Assembly: GCA_030686995.1 (NCBI GenBank)
Contig: CM060706.1
Coordinates: 146,539,859 to 146,603,858 of the forward strand
DNA from: Artemisia argyi
Taxonomy: Eukaryota > Streptophyta > Magnoliopsida > Asterales > Asteraceae
DNA length: 64,000 bases
Direction of reading: 5' to 3'
The notes beneath the pieces were generated by a model. The model was not told where the DNA came from. It saw only the letters and a program-made list of their open reading frames with translations, and made no database searches. Each line of letters opens with the position of its first letter. Position 1 is the stretch's first letter. The position numbers were made by a program, and so were the translations under genes. Positions 33,982-46,549 of this stretch are shown piece after piece.

Positions 33982-36625
33982 CTATTATTTCTCTTCCTCT
34001 CATCACTAAAAACCAGTCACTACATATTCCAAAAGTAACCCATTCTTTGATTTTCAAGATCAAGTGCTATATCAATTCAAGAATTCTTGTTAAGTTTTGA
34101 TCGATCCAAACCTAGTTTCAAGCTACAAGAAACTACTTCAAAACCTTAGAAACTTTTGGTGATTCTCTTGAGTTTAGATCCACTCAAGTCACCTAAACCT
34201 TCATCATAAATCATTCAATAATACAAGGGTGTAGAAGGATTGCTAAAGTGAAGTGAAGCTTGTCAATCAAAGTCCTATCCTTACTTGTTACTTTCCTTTC
34301 TTAGAAAGCCTAAAGTTGTAAGAAACCCTAATACACTTTCTTGCTCAATATCATTTTCATGTTATTTATATTTCATTCATGCTATATATGGTCTTGTTAT
34401 TATGTTCATGATGTATAAAAATTGGTAAAACAAGTTATGGAAACTATATGTTAACTTATGTTAAGTAAACAAGAAAACTAGTGACTTATATGGAGAAATT
34501 CGACCAAAATGGTATAATCATGATATTGGACAATTACATATTGTAGTAGAGGACTTAACAAGGAAAATATAGCAATTTGAACCACCTAAAATGAGTATAT
34601 AAGTCAAAAGTTATGGCTATTAGAAGTTACTAAAATCTTGCGGCAAAACTGTCCCAAAACTTTCTGTGACAGAAGCTTAAACATGCAAAACGAGGCCCTT
34701 CTGCTCCGTTTCATCAAAAAGTTAAAACACAAAAGTTATCTGGAATGATGTTTTCTTCAAAAAATTTGGTGCACGGGTCCAGAAAACCCATAATGAATGA
34801 TATTTTCTTCAATTTCTTAACAACTATTTTAAATACCCAAGTTACTATATAATGGTTATTGTTAAATAAAATCAAGAGGTCTAATGACCTTAAAGCCAAT
34901 ACCACAACCATGGCTAAGTCCAAGGATGAGTCTCAAGACCATGGTAACAATGACCAAAGTCACGGCAAAGCTATGGCTAAGGACCATATAACTTTCTATG
35001 GCAAAACATGAACTAAAGAGTTAGTTGTAACATAATCATACAATTTGGATCTACTCCATCAAAATAACTATGAGACTTTACAAGTAAAATTCATTCTAGA
35101 CTTAAGAAACTCATTGAAATAACAATCTTCATTTAAAATAAACTTTACTAAGTTTATTCAATTATTTCGGACATGTAACTTTTCGGATCAAAAACTTATA
35201 TATTTTTGTCAAATGCTACAACACTAGGGAGCTTCGTGTGAGGGGTTTCATTTGGGTAAACGGATCGACGAGTTGCTGGATTTACAAATTAAAGTGTCCT
35301 AGCTCCTCGAACGTTTACTGCGTGGCCTCTGAATTATGTCGGCCCGAACGGTAGTAAGCGATATATAAAGTATACATGTTTCATAAACCATTTTTATTCA
35401 AAGACTTACACTATATACTAAGTACTACATCATGAACAATATGCAAGACATATATAGGCAATTCTTCATATTCTTTGACATTACTCCAAACCTAAGTCGC
35501 AACATCCTATTATAGGTTGCTCATAGAGACCTTCGCGATTCAACTACCATATACACTACTTACTACATAACTCACAGTGAGTCATAGCCCCTCTTTTCAT
35601 ATTTTCAACTCTTTGAGGGAGAATACATGCTCATTTTTATATGAATGCAATACTTGTTTTACTTGAACATGCTACTTGTTTACTTAAACACCAATTGCTT
35701 TATTCAATGTTTGTGGTTTACTCAAATGCTTTATGTGTTTACATGTTACATACTTCATTATCTTCCCATTGCACTAGTATTCAAAAACGTAGTATTATGG
35801 CTTCCACTTCATTGTCATCATTATTTATATGGCATCATTGTCAAAAATGTTATATAGCGGTATTGCTACATTTATCTTTGAATCTAGATACAAGTATTAC
35901 TTTTGTTCACATAAACCAGATCATATTTGGCAGTGGGTTGTAAACACACAGGTTGCAAGTCTTGTATGGGCGGGATTTGGAACTGAGTGGATTTACGATG
36001 CCTTTGCTGGGAAATCTTCATTCAAATGTTTTACATTACATTCCTTTTCACTAAACTCTATGAACTCACCAACCTCGTGTTGACACTTTAGCATGTATTT
36101 TCAGGTTCATAATGAACAAGGCTGGCATGGAGGAGCACGGATATTAAAGAGGGCTACAAATTTTATTATCATTCGAAAACTCATTTAATGTAGTTTGTAA
36201 ACATGGAACCATCTGGGACCTCATTTTGTAATATCTGATATTTATATAATTCGAATGATAAATCTTTTAAAACGACTCAATTACAGTTCGTTTTCTATTA
36301 TTATGACTATTGTGCCGTCGAGTAACACCCAGTTTGAATTCCGCTGCCTATCATGAAATTGGGGGTGTTACAGATTGGTACCAGAGCCATGGTTATAGAG
36401 AAACGGGTCTAATTGAGACCTAAACTATAACCACACTTACAAGCAAAAACATTTTATAGTCTTCCGCTCTCCGTGCCTTCCATCCTCCAGACGATTATGG
36501 ACATTTTAGACATTTTATACAATGCAAACATTTTAGCATATTGATATATGTACCCTTAGCATAATTGAGCATTTCCCCGTAAGTTTTAGAATTGCTTTAA
36601 CATAGTAATTCTTCTCATAGAAATT

Positions 36626-37159
36626 ATGTGCGTACCCACTTCTCCCAATTATGTGCCCACTCTACCTAATAACTTTCAAGTCTTACCACCCTCACCCGAG
36701 TTTGGATTTGACTTCATAAATGCCTTCGCTCCTGATGATGAAGAAGAACCTTTCGAAGACTTAACCAACGAAGAAGAGGAGGAACCAATGCCAACTAATT
36801 TTGCGTCGAATACTTCTAATTATTTTGAACAAAATTGGGTTGAGTCAGACTTCGAGGAGGATGATGAATACGAATATGTACTAGCACCACTATCACCACC
36901 ACTATCACTTCACTTTTATACCCCTACATGTGATGAGTTGGATCACTCATTATGGATCGTATCACAACCACCATTGATCCAACAAGAAAGTCAGCATGGA
37001 TACTATAGTCTCTCAAACTTCATCGACTCGTACCTCCATGACACACTAAACCAAGAAGTTGCCAATCAATCAGAGCTGCTAGGACCTTCTAACCCGCAAT
37101 GGACTAGTATGATGATACTAGTTATCTTTTGTACTACTAAAGTGATTAGACTCAGTTAG
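36626..37159 (+). CDS. hypothetical acidic protein of the giant-LTR element (177 aa)
   Basis: The only sizeable frame in the interior. It starts about 250 bases after the primer site, where gag would normally begin. The N-terminal half is Pro-rich and then very acidic (runs of Asp/Glu around residues 35-75). There is no zinc knuckle, no catalytic motif and no clear membrane segment; the last 15 residues are hydrophobic. I do not recognise it. It may be a remnant of a gag N-terminus or a chance frame; conservation in other copies of the family would decide. Confidence 0.35.
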   Translation: MCVPTSPNYVPTLPNNFQVLPPSPEFGFDFINAFAPDDEEEPFEDLTNEEEEEPMPTNFASNTSNYFEQNWVESDFEEDDEYEYVLAPLSPPLSLHFYTPTCDELDHSLWIVSQPPLIQQESQHGYYSLSNFIDSYLHDTLNQEVANQSELLGPSNPQWTSMMILVIFCTTKVIRLS

Positions 37160-37864
37160 TAAATGTTATGAAATCCATGTAATAACTAGCAATAGTAAAA
37201 ACGTTGTAATTACTAAACTGAAAGTATCAGTTAGTAAATTTTGATGAAGCTTGTAATAGGTTTCGATTTTGTAAATCAACCAACGTTGTATTAATAAAAC
37301 TCTTGCTTTATGCTATCATGTGTTATGATTCAAACCTTCAATGTTATTATTCTATCATTTCCCCATAAAAAATCATGCTTATTTCACAACTCTCTACACA
37401 CCAACTATTTTGAACACTACGTCAATTTCCCCTGATTATCTTACTCTCCATCTCCGAAGATGAGTATGAATATTCATTTCGTACTTTTGGAACACCAGTA
37501 TCATCTCATAATACACTACCTTGTAACTCACCGGCTAAGTATGAATGTTGTGTCGGGAATTCTTAAGTAGGATGATTTATAATGTCCTTATTTGAATGGA
37601 TTGGGATGCCTTTTCATTTAAATAAAGAAATTGTGAATCACCGAACCATAAGTTTATATTCCTTTATTTACATTGTTTGGGATGCCTCTTTATTTAAATA
37701 AAGAATTATAAACAAGTGGGCTTATTTGTATCCGAAATAACATAAGTATGAAGTCAATAAACACTAGGTACAACAACAGATTACCTACTAGGCTATGATT
37801 GCAACAACTATCCCAATTTCCATTAGTACGAGATTTACATTTTGGTTTTCATAATGATAGTGCA

Positions 37865-38012
37865 ATAACAAACAGAACTCATTTCGAGGCCATGTAGCCA
37901 TATGCATGGGCAATCGTACAGAACTCATTGCGAGGCCATGTAGCCATATGCATGGGCAGTCGTACAGAACTCATTATGGGGCCATGTAGCCATATGCATG
38001 GGTAGCCGTACA
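37865..38012 (+). repeat. three tandem 46-48-bp units
   Basis: CAGAACTCATT...CATGTAGCCATATGCATGGG...CGTA is repeated three times with few changes. Each unit contains the palindrome CCATATGCATGG. Confidence 0.88.
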
Positions 38013-38079
38013 ATTCAAATAAAACTTGGTCCAACAACGTATTCAAACAGGACTTGATCCAATTACGATTCCTATTGAA

Positions 38080-38300
38080 ATTCAACTACTATACCAATTT
38101 CTATTCGACTACCATATCAATTGTCATTGATACTCAACTACAATCTCAATTTCTATTTTGAATTTCGACTACTATATCAATTTTTGTTCAACTACTATAT
38201 CAATTTCTATTAATATTCGACTGCTATATCAATTTCCTTTGATATTCAATTATTATATGAATCTCTATTGATATTCAACTATGTTATCAATTTCAATTGA
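38080..38300 (+). repeat. degenerate tandem repeat around ACTATATCAATTTC
   Basis: Seven or eight imperfect units of about 25-35 bases built on TCRACTAYTATATCAATTTCTATT. Clearly related but diverged. Confidence 0.75.
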
Positions 38301-38446
38301 CACGCAGTATTCTGACAAAAATCAAACAACATCACTAGTAATTCCAGACTCTAGTCCTCATAAGTAACCACACCTTTTCATCGACACCACTCCAACATAT
38401 AACACACAGAGAACTTCGGGACGAAGTTCCCTTAAGGGGTAGAGAC

Positions 38447-41400
38447 TATAACAATTCGCATTTTCAGGTAACTATCCAATCCCGAATTTTTACTATTCAT
38501 TTTTACTATTCACTTTCACTATTCATTTCTGAAATTTTTATTTTTATTTCATATTCTCGTGTGATAAATCATTTCCATGATAAAATAAAAGTTTGACACT
38601 CATCAGATCATTTTCGCGAAAGTTATTAAGAAACTACATGTTTGGGTTAAGCGTCGTTTAAAAACCCTACGCACAACGAAAACCAACCGCGTTAATTTTC
38701 CCTGCATCAGATAAATGTTTGGTACACTCATGATTAATTTGAGAATTAATCATGACTAGGAAAAATGATACCAAATAGACCTTGGGCAGTAAGAAACAGA
38801 AAATTTACGTTTTAAGCACTTTTGCTTAGCCGTAACCTTAGCCTATACCTGCACCGCGTTATCTGAGACGATTTGAGTTTTCATATTTTTGAAAAAGTCA
38901 ACATATTTTCCCTCCTCCTTTGACCAAAATTCACTCCTTGATTTTATAAAATCATTCCTTGATTTTTAGGCTTACGGTTTTATGTCTAAAAGACATTAAA
39001 TACCAACCGACACTAGACTGAGCCCAGTCTAGACATTATAAGTCATTTTAATTCATTATTATCCTATTAGAAAAGTAACATTGTACTTTTCTCAATTTTA
39101 CACAATATTCGTACGTTTTACGTATTACGCGTTTTAGACCCGTGTTTCCAGTTTTAGCAGGGTTTAAGCACCCCAATGGAACCTACCACTCATTTTATAT
39201 TTTATTATGGAGTATATTGACAACTTTAGTCATTCTTTCCAAGTTTCACATTTTTACGATACCCGGTTTTACGTTTCGTGACTTAACGACTTATAGTTAG
39301 CGATTAACGAGACCAAAACTCACCCCGTAAAAGCATGCTAATGCAAGAAACTTATCTAGTCATCCAAGATAATCATATGGTCGAAATTTTAAGAGGAGTC
39401 ACCAAGACACTTGGTGTCTTGGTGATAAATCAAGTATAGGATTCATACATGTGTTCAAACTTCCTTAGGAAGCCTTGCAAAATATTTAGGAATTAACCTC
39501 CTCATTATCCTTTATAAACAAACTCTTATTTCTCTTCCACTCATCACCAAAACCATTCACTACATATTCCAAAAGTAATCCATTCTTTAATTTTCAAGAT
39601 CAAGTGCTATATCAATTCAAGAACTCTTGTTAAGTTTTGATCGATCCAAACCTAGTTTCAAGCTACAAGAAACTACTTCAAAACCTTAGAAACTTTTGGT
39701 GATTCTCTTGAGTTTAGATCCACTCAAGTCACCTATACCTTCATCACAAATCCTTCAAGAATACAAGGGTGTAGAAGGATTGCTAAAGTGAAGTGAAGCT
39801 TGTCAATCAAAGTCCTATCCATACTTGTTACTTTCCTTTCTTAGAAAGCCTAAAGTTGTAAGAAACCCTAATACACTTTCTTGCTCAATATCATTTTCAT
39901 GCTATTTATATTTCATTCATGCTATATATGGTCTTGTTATTATGTTCATGATGTATAAAAATTGGTAAAACAAGTTATGGAAACTATATGTTAACTTATG
40001 TTAAGTAAACAAGAAAACTAGTGACTTATATGGAGAAATTCGACCAAAATGGTATAATCATGATATTGGAAAATTACATATTTTAGTAGAGGACTTAACA
40101 AGGAAAATATATCAATTTGAACCACCTAAAATGAGTATATGAGTCAAAAGTTATGGCTATTGGAAGTTACTAAAATCTTGCGGCAAAACTGTCCCAAAAC
40201 TTTATGTGACAGAAGCTTAAACACGCAAAAAGAGGCCCTTCTGCTCCGTTTCATCAAAAAGTTAAAACACGAAAGTTATCCGGAATGATGTTTTCTTCAA
40301 AAACTCTAGTGCACAGGTCTAGAAAACCCATAATGAATGATATTTTCTTCAATTTCTTAACAACTATTTTAAATACCCAAGTGACTATATAATGGTTATT
40401 GTTAAATAAAATCAAGAGGTCTAATGACCTTAAAGCCAATACCACAACCATGGCTAAGGCCAAGGATGAGTCTCAAGACCATGGTAACAATGACCAAAGT
40501 CACAGCAAAGCTATGGCTAAAGACCATATAACATTCTAAGGCAAAACATGAACTAAATAGTTAGTTGTAACATAATCATACAATTTGGATCTACTCCATC
40601 AAAATAACTATGAGACTTTGCAAGTAAAATTCATTCTAGACTTAAGAAACTCATTGAAATAACAATCTTCATTTAAAATAAACTTTCCTAAGTTTATTCA
40701 ATTATTTCAGACATGTAACTTTTCGGATAAAAAACTTATATATTTTTATCAAATACTACAACACTAGGGAGCTTCATGTGAGGGGTTTCATTTGGGTAAA
40801 TGGATCGACGAGTTGCTGGATTTACGAATTAAAGTGTCCTAGCTTCTTGAACGTTCACTGCATGGCCTCTGAATTATGTCGGCCCGAACGGTAGTAAGCG
40901 ATATACAAACTATACATGTTTTATAAACCATTTTTATTCAAAGACTTACACTATATACTAAGTACTACATCATGAACAATATGCAAGACATATATAGGCA
41001 ATTTTTCATATTCTTTGACATTACTCCAAACCTAAGTCGCAACATTCTATTATAGGTTGCTTATAGAGACCTTCGCGATTCAACTACCATATACGCTACT
41101 TACTACATAACTCACAGTGAATCATAGCCCCTCTTTTCATATTTTCAACTCTTTGGGGGAGAATACATGCTCATTTTTATATGAATGCAATACTTGTTTT
41201 ACTTGAACATGCTACTTGTTTACTTAAACACCAATTGCTTTATTCAATGTTTGTGGTTTACTCAAATGCTTTATGTGTTTACATGTTACATACTTCATTA
41301 TATTCCCATTGCACTAGTATTCAAAAACGTAGTATTATGGCTTCCACTTCATTGTCATCATTATTTATATGGCATCATTGTCAAAATTGTTATATAGCGG

Positions 41401-41912
41401 TATTGCTACATTTATCTTTGAATCTAGATACAAGTATTACTTTTGTTCACATAAACCATATCATATTTGGCAGTGGGTTGTAAACACACAGGTTGCAAGT
41501 CTTTTATGGGCGGGATTTGGAACTGAGTGGATTTACGATGCCTTTGCTAGGAAATCTTCATTCAAATGTTTTACATTACATTCCTTTTCACTAAACTCTA
41601 TGAACTCACCAACCTCGTGTTGACACTTTAGCATGTATTTTCAGGTTCATAATGAACAAGGCTGGCATGGAGGAGCACGGATATTAAAGAGGGCTATAAA
41701 TTTTATTATCATTCGAAAACTTATTTAATGTAGTTTGTAAACATGGAACCATCTGGGACCTCATTTTGTAATCTCTGATATTTATATAATTCGAATGATA
41801 AATCTTTTAAAACGACTCAATTACAGTTCGTTTTTTGTTATTATGACTATTGTGCCGTCAAGTAACACCCAGTTTGAATTCCGCTGCCTGTCATGAAATT
41901 GGGGGTGTTACA
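38447..41912 (+). mobile_element. right LTR of the giant-LTR element (3466 bp)
   Basis: Homologous end to end with the left LTR but without the MITE. The first bases are TATAAC instead of TGTAAC, a terminal mutation. A short tandem duplication of TTACTATTCA-type sequence near 38490 is absent from the left copy. Confidence 0.9.
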
Positions 41913-43838
41913 AGAATCAACTCTTAGTGTTTAAGGTTGATTTTAAGAAAGCGTATGATTCGGTTAGATGGGACTTTCTGGATGATATTCTACGGATGTT
42001 TGGGTTTGGTGATAAATGGTGCAATTGGATTCAAAGTTGTCTTAGATCTTCGAGAGGTTCAATTTTATTAAATGGGAGTCCGACGGAGGAATTTAAATTC
42101 TATAAGGGCCTCAAACAAGGTGATCCGCTTTCTACGTTCTTATTTATTTTAGTTATGGAGAGTTTGCACATAGTGTTTCAATGGTTGGAGGGGGCGGGTA
42201 TGTTTAAGGGTATTAAGTTAGGAAATTCGGTTTCTATATCCCATTTGTTCTACGCTGTTGATGCGGTGTTTGTCGGACAGTGGTACGAGAGCAACATTAA
42301 TACCCTTTTGAGTGTTCTTGATTGTTTTTATAGGGCTTCTGGTTTGAAAATCAATATGAGCAAAAGTAAGTTAATGGGTCTCCATGTGGACAACGAAAAA
42401 AATCAAAAGGGCTGCTTTAAAGTTTGGATTCCATTCTTTTAAGACTCCTTTTTCGTATCCTGGATCGAAGGTGGGTGGCTCTATGTCTCGAATTCAGGCT
42501 TGGGAAGACGTGGTTCAAAGGGTTAAGAACCGTCTGTCTAAATGGAAGATGAAAATGTTATCTATTTGTGGTAGACTTACATTGCTTAAATCGGTCTTAG
42601 GATCGATGCCTATTTTTCATATGTCCATTTTTAAAGCTCCTCTAGGTTTTCTTCATACTCTTGAATCGATACAGACTCATTTTTTTAATGGCCATCCTCT
42701 CGAATCTAATAAAGCTTCTTGGGTTAATTGGAAGAGTGTGTTTGCTTCAAAGGATAAAGGAGGTCTCGGCATTTCTAGTTTATATGCTTTGAATAGAGCT
42801 TTGTTGTTTAAATGGATATGGAGATTTTATACTCATGATTCGTCGTTATGGGTTAGAGTCATTAAGGCTATATATGGGGATGATGGCAATATGGATAGGC
42901 AGGTTAATGCCAGATACACGTCTTGTTGGATGAGTATTGTTCAGGAAGTGAATATTTTGGCTACCAAAGGTATAGATCTCCATAGTTGTTTGTGTTTCAA
43001 GCTAGGGAATGGGGAGAAGACGAGGTTCTGGGATCAAAGGTGGTTAGAAGGTGATATCCTTAAAATGCGATTCCCGAGAATTTATGCTTTGGAATTATGT
43101 AAAGATATTACCGTTGCTTCTAAGATTATACAACCTAGTCTGGATTTCACATTTCATAGAAGCCCGAGAGGAGGTGTGGAACAAGAGCAATTCCAAAATT
43201 TAATCATGGTGATGAATGATGTTAGCTTACTGCCTATGGCTGATCGGTGGACGTGGAAGCTGAATGGTTCAGGAGAATTTTCTGTGGTGTCGGTTAGACA
43301 GATGATCAGTGATAAAATTATGCTTGAGACTTATAAAACCAGGTGGGTGAGGTATGTTCCTATTAAGGTTAACATGATTGCTTGGAAGGTCAAGTCTGAT
43401 TCGTTGCCTACGAGATTTAACATCTCGCGCCGAGGTATCCCAATTGATTCCATAAAGTGTGCAATCTGTGATAGGGGAGTCGAAACGTCCAGCCATTTAT
43501 TTTTCTCTTGCTGCATGGCTTGTCAAACTGTTAGATTGATCTCTAGGTGGTGGGATGTGTCTTATGGGGAGTTCGATTCGTATGAGCAGTGGGTGGTTTG
43601 GTTGTGTAATTTGCGTCTCCCTTCAAAGAATAAATCGATGTTGGAAGGAGTTTTTTACGTTATGTGGTGGTATTTGTGGACGTTCCGCAACAAGACGATA
43701 TTCGACAACATGATCCCAACGAAAGCAACGTTTTTTGATGATATTGTGTCTCAATCTTTTTTTTGGTGTCGCTCTAGATGTAATGTTTCGTTTAGTTTGG
43801 ATGATTGGCTTAAAAACCCAAATCTTATTTCCTTGTAA
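41913..43838 (+). pseudogene. LINE ORF2, catalytic reverse transcriptase and C-terminal domain
   Basis: The frame resumes with FKVDFKKAYDSVRW, holding the first catalytic Asp, then LKQGDPLS (about 42110). The YADD box has become FYAVDAVF (about 42250), losing a catalytic Asp. The frame changes near 42390-42440; the second frame (42384-43838) carries the reverse transcriptase thumb-like region and a zf-RVT zinc-binding domain (CAICDRGVETSSHLFFSC, about 43459-43512). It ends about 50 bases before the A8 tail, so the C-terminus is complete. The element is inactive through the active-site change, frameshifts and insertion. Confidence 0.92.
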
Positions 43839-43895
43839 TCTGCTAGTTTCTTGCTAGCGTTTTTTTCTTTTAATAATATAGCCGTTCAAAAAAAA

Positions 43896-45597
43896 CTTTT
43901 TATGATTAATGCACATACGGGGGGAACAAATGATGTTCTTCCCCATTACTCCATAACACAAGTACTTTACCCATGAGTCCCAATCGTCCTAAAACAATAT
44001 GTACAAGATATGACTCAACTTAGCAACCATGTAATCAATTAGATAATTAACTAAGGGTTTAAACATGTAACAATAATGCACTAAAGATGAGTGCATACAC
44101 GGAAGGCTAAGATGATTTGGTTGCACATTTGGGTGGGTTGTAACAAATTCTTCCTTTAAGTAAAATGCTTAACGTTAGAAATGAAAGGATTGGCTCGGAG
44201 GGGTGTACTAGGGGTATCGTGTACTAAAAATGAGTACAACGCTAAGGTGTGGGAAAAATTAATTGACTTTACTAGTCAAGTGATATGACTTAAATGGTCA
44301 AGTAATTATGATACGGGTTTAAACACAAGGGTGATCCTAATGCCTCTTATCATGTAGTAAATCCTACTACACGAATGTAGTCTCACTAGTGGTCTCGGGA
44401 TGCATCACTAACGCAAGTTCTAGAATCTAAATGCTACCGGTACACTCATAAGCACTAATAATAAATGTTTTTTCTATCAAATCTAAAGGCAAACCTCACA
44501 TATTTGGGTGGAAAATTTTTCTGAATAGTACGGTTTTTGTGCTAGTCATACAACTCCTATCCATAAGACGCTTGTTAAGGCTAAAGTTTCACTCCTAAAT
44601 GTTGTAAAAAATTTTAAATTTGGCGCTAAAATTACACTAACAAGTATTTCTCTTAGTTTTATTACACACCTACCATCAAACAAACAAACTCAAGTGCAAT
44701 TGTATCTTATAAGGTATCATCATTTACCCTCCCCTTACACTTACGATGAACATTGTCCCCAATGTTCAATTAAAGGATGTAAAAGTAAATTGGGTAGAAG
44801 AATGAAAACAAATACTCCCCTGATTCGTTCGATGTGGATAGTGTGTCAACAAGGTTGGATCTTCCTCCAAGAAAATGAACGTTGAAAGCTTCCCTTCCAG
44901 AAATATAAATCATCTTCTTGTCATATATAACCTGTTAAACCTGAGAAAACAATCAAGGAAACCTCGCGTAAAATCGGCGACAATCTATATATACTAACAA
45001 ATCCTAGAAAGCAATTTAAGATATAATGCTTGTGGAATGAATGTTTGCAGATTTCCAGGAGTTTATAAAACTAAAGAATCAACAAAAACTTTAAGGCTCC
45101 GGTATAAACAAAACCAAAATTTTTCAGAATTTTGGTACCTGACGCCGTCAGAATGTTCCTGGAAAAATCTTATGTTAAGTTTCCGGAAAATTACTAGAAA
45201 AACTCATGCCTTATTTCCTGGAAAATCCTGCAAAACATCATTATGACTCGATACAAGCATTTGACTCAAACAATTACTAATATACATGTTCATTTAATAT
45301 TGTGTCGAATCATGATCATTTTCGTTCTTATAAACAAATTTGGGTTTCCCTTTACACTTAGCTTTTGCAAAATACCTTTATATGAAGTTAAGACGAAGTT
45401 AAACAACAAAATAAAGCATTTTCACAATTTAGTTTGAAACATGATCTACTAACAATAAAAATAGAACATGCATACGGAAACAAATAACATCAAACAAATA
45501 AAAATCAAACAAATAAAAAACACACAAAACATGGGTTACCTCCCAAGAAACGCTTTTCTTTATTTACGAGTCTTGTAGCTAGACTCAAGGTCATGGG
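43896..45597 (-). other. 3' non-coding region of the gag-protease element
   Basis: Homologous to 25190-26880 with many small differences. No ORF is supported. A TGACGCCGTCA site lies at about 45140. Confidence 0.8.
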
Positions 45598-45957
45598 CTA
45601 TCCTATATGTGTGAGCTCCTCGTCAAGGACATCTTTGGGATCAAACTTAGGTTTCAATTTTCTATCGGTTTTCTTGGTACGGTATGACTTCTCAAACTTT
45701 TCTCCATCCGGATCATATAAAATCATCTTCATATGCCATGATCCGTCACCTTCCTTATGTGGCTTGTCCCAATTCCATTTACACTTATCCCCTTCCCTTT
45801 TCCACTTGTTCATCTCTAGGTTGATAGGCATTACACTTAAGAACTCAATCATTTTCCTAAAGACTAGGGGATCCTCAAAAGGGTTTAGTTCCTCATCTCT
45901 AGCTATGAGTTGTTCCACCGAATGTGTCTTATCAATGAAATCTTTTTCTAGATTCAA
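45598..45957 (-). pseudogene. C-terminal ORF after protease, gypsy-type element
   Basis: A 119-codon frame rich in Lys, Asp and Trp (KWNWDKPHKEGDGSWHMK). It lies just downstream of the protease in a different phase. A 21-base tandem duplication (TTCAATGAAATCTTTTTCTAG, about 45954-45978) sits at its start and may have caused the shift. I cannot assign a function; it could be the tail of the gag-protease protein. Confidence 0.5.
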
Positions 45958-46051
45958 TGAAATCTTTTTCTAGATAGAATGGTCATTGAGGTCCTATAAA
46001 GTTCCTTTCTATCCAAGGTCCATATCTAGATGGTCTCTTATTTATCTCTAC

Positions 46052-46549
46052 CTAATGTGGCGTCGGTCCGTCCTCACAATCGTAGCTATGCTTCTTAACA
46101 TCATAAACCGACCAAGTCTCACCATCTCCTACCGCTATCTTAGACTCCTTACAATCTATCATGGCTCTAGCGGTTGCTACAAATCCTCTTCCTACTAACA
46201 ATGGGCATGTAGTATCACTAACCATATCTAGGACGTGAAAATCCGCAAAGATAGTCAATCTTCCTACGTAAACTACTACATCCTTGATCATTCCGACCGG
46301 GTGGGCAATACTTCCATCCGCTAGACCAATTATTACTTCCGTCTCCTCTAACTTTCCTAGCTTAAGAGTGGCGAAAAGGGATAAGGGAATCAAGTTGAGG
46401 CTTGATCCTAAGTCGGCTAGTGTGTCGAAAGCTTTGGATTTTCCTATCTTACAAGGCAAAACAAATATACCCGGATCATCAAGCTTCTTAGGCAACTTGT
46501 TTTGAACGAAGGCGGTCCCATTTTTACCCAATTTAAGTTTCTCATATTT
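46052..46549 (-). pseudogene. pro: gypsy-type aspartic protease
   Basis: The retropepsin fold is recognisable: LPCKIG, the active-site motif ADLGSSLNLIPLSL (D-L-G replaces D-S/T-G, usual in Athila-type elements), then HVLDM and the PLLVGRGFVATARAMID flap/helix region. It is in the same frame as gag, separated by a TAA at 46550-46552. It ends at a TAG (46052-46054) after GPTPH with open sequence beyond, so a nonsense change is likely there too. Confidence 0.85.

Larger units (their letters stand above)
31849..36372 (+). mobile_element. left LTR of the giant-LTR element (4524 bp with MITE)
   Basis: TGTAACAATTCG...GGGGGTGTTACA, perfect TGTAAC/GTTACA ends. Contains the MITE at 32911-33981. Open frames at 35641-36083 recur in the other LTR, are short and overlap each other, and are not supported as genes. 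Confidence 0.9.
36373..38446 (+). other. interior of the giant-LTR element
   Basis: 2074 bases between the LTRs: primer site at 36376-36388, an acidic ORF at 36626-37159, AT-rich sequence with two copies of CATTTAAATAAAGAA-like motifs (37610-37710), a 46-48-bp triple repeat (37865-38012), decayed ACTATATCAATTTC repeats (38080-38300) and a polypurine tract (38434-38445). Confidence 0.85.
31849..41912 (+). mobile_element. giant-LTR non-autonomous element (chromovirus-like), complete
   Basis: Direct repeats 31849-36372 and 38447-41912 are LTRs of about 3.45 kb once the MITE in the left copy is removed. The target duplication AGAAT is perfect (31844-31848 and 41913-41917). A primer site TGGTACCAGAGCC (36376-36388) follows the left LTR. 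The right LTR is preceded by GGACGAAGTTCCCTTAAGG and a purine tract, a context typical of Tekay-type chromoviruses. The interior is only 2074 bases and has no pol. In a sampled 220-base stretch the LTRs differ at 7 sites (about 3%). Confidence 0.92.
30345..43895 (+). mobile_element. LINE (L1-type non-LTR retrotransposon), interrupted
   Basis: Coding motifs run endonuclease, reverse transcriptase, C-terminal zinc-binding domain, then a short A8 (43888-43895). The 5' part is missing at the copia junction (30344/30345). The giant-LTR element occupies 31849-41912 inside the reverse transcriptase. The 3' tail abuts internal sequence of the gypsy-type element, its insertion site. Confidence 0.9.

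Noticed and set aside
35641..36083. Pair of ORFs repeated at 41181-41623
   Set aside because: The repetition comes from the two LTRs of one element. The frames overlap each other, are short and show no protein family.
45593..46505. Plus-strand ORFs across the gypsy-type gag and protease
   Set aside because: The minus frames carry the recognisable gag and protease motifs; the plus frames are shadows.
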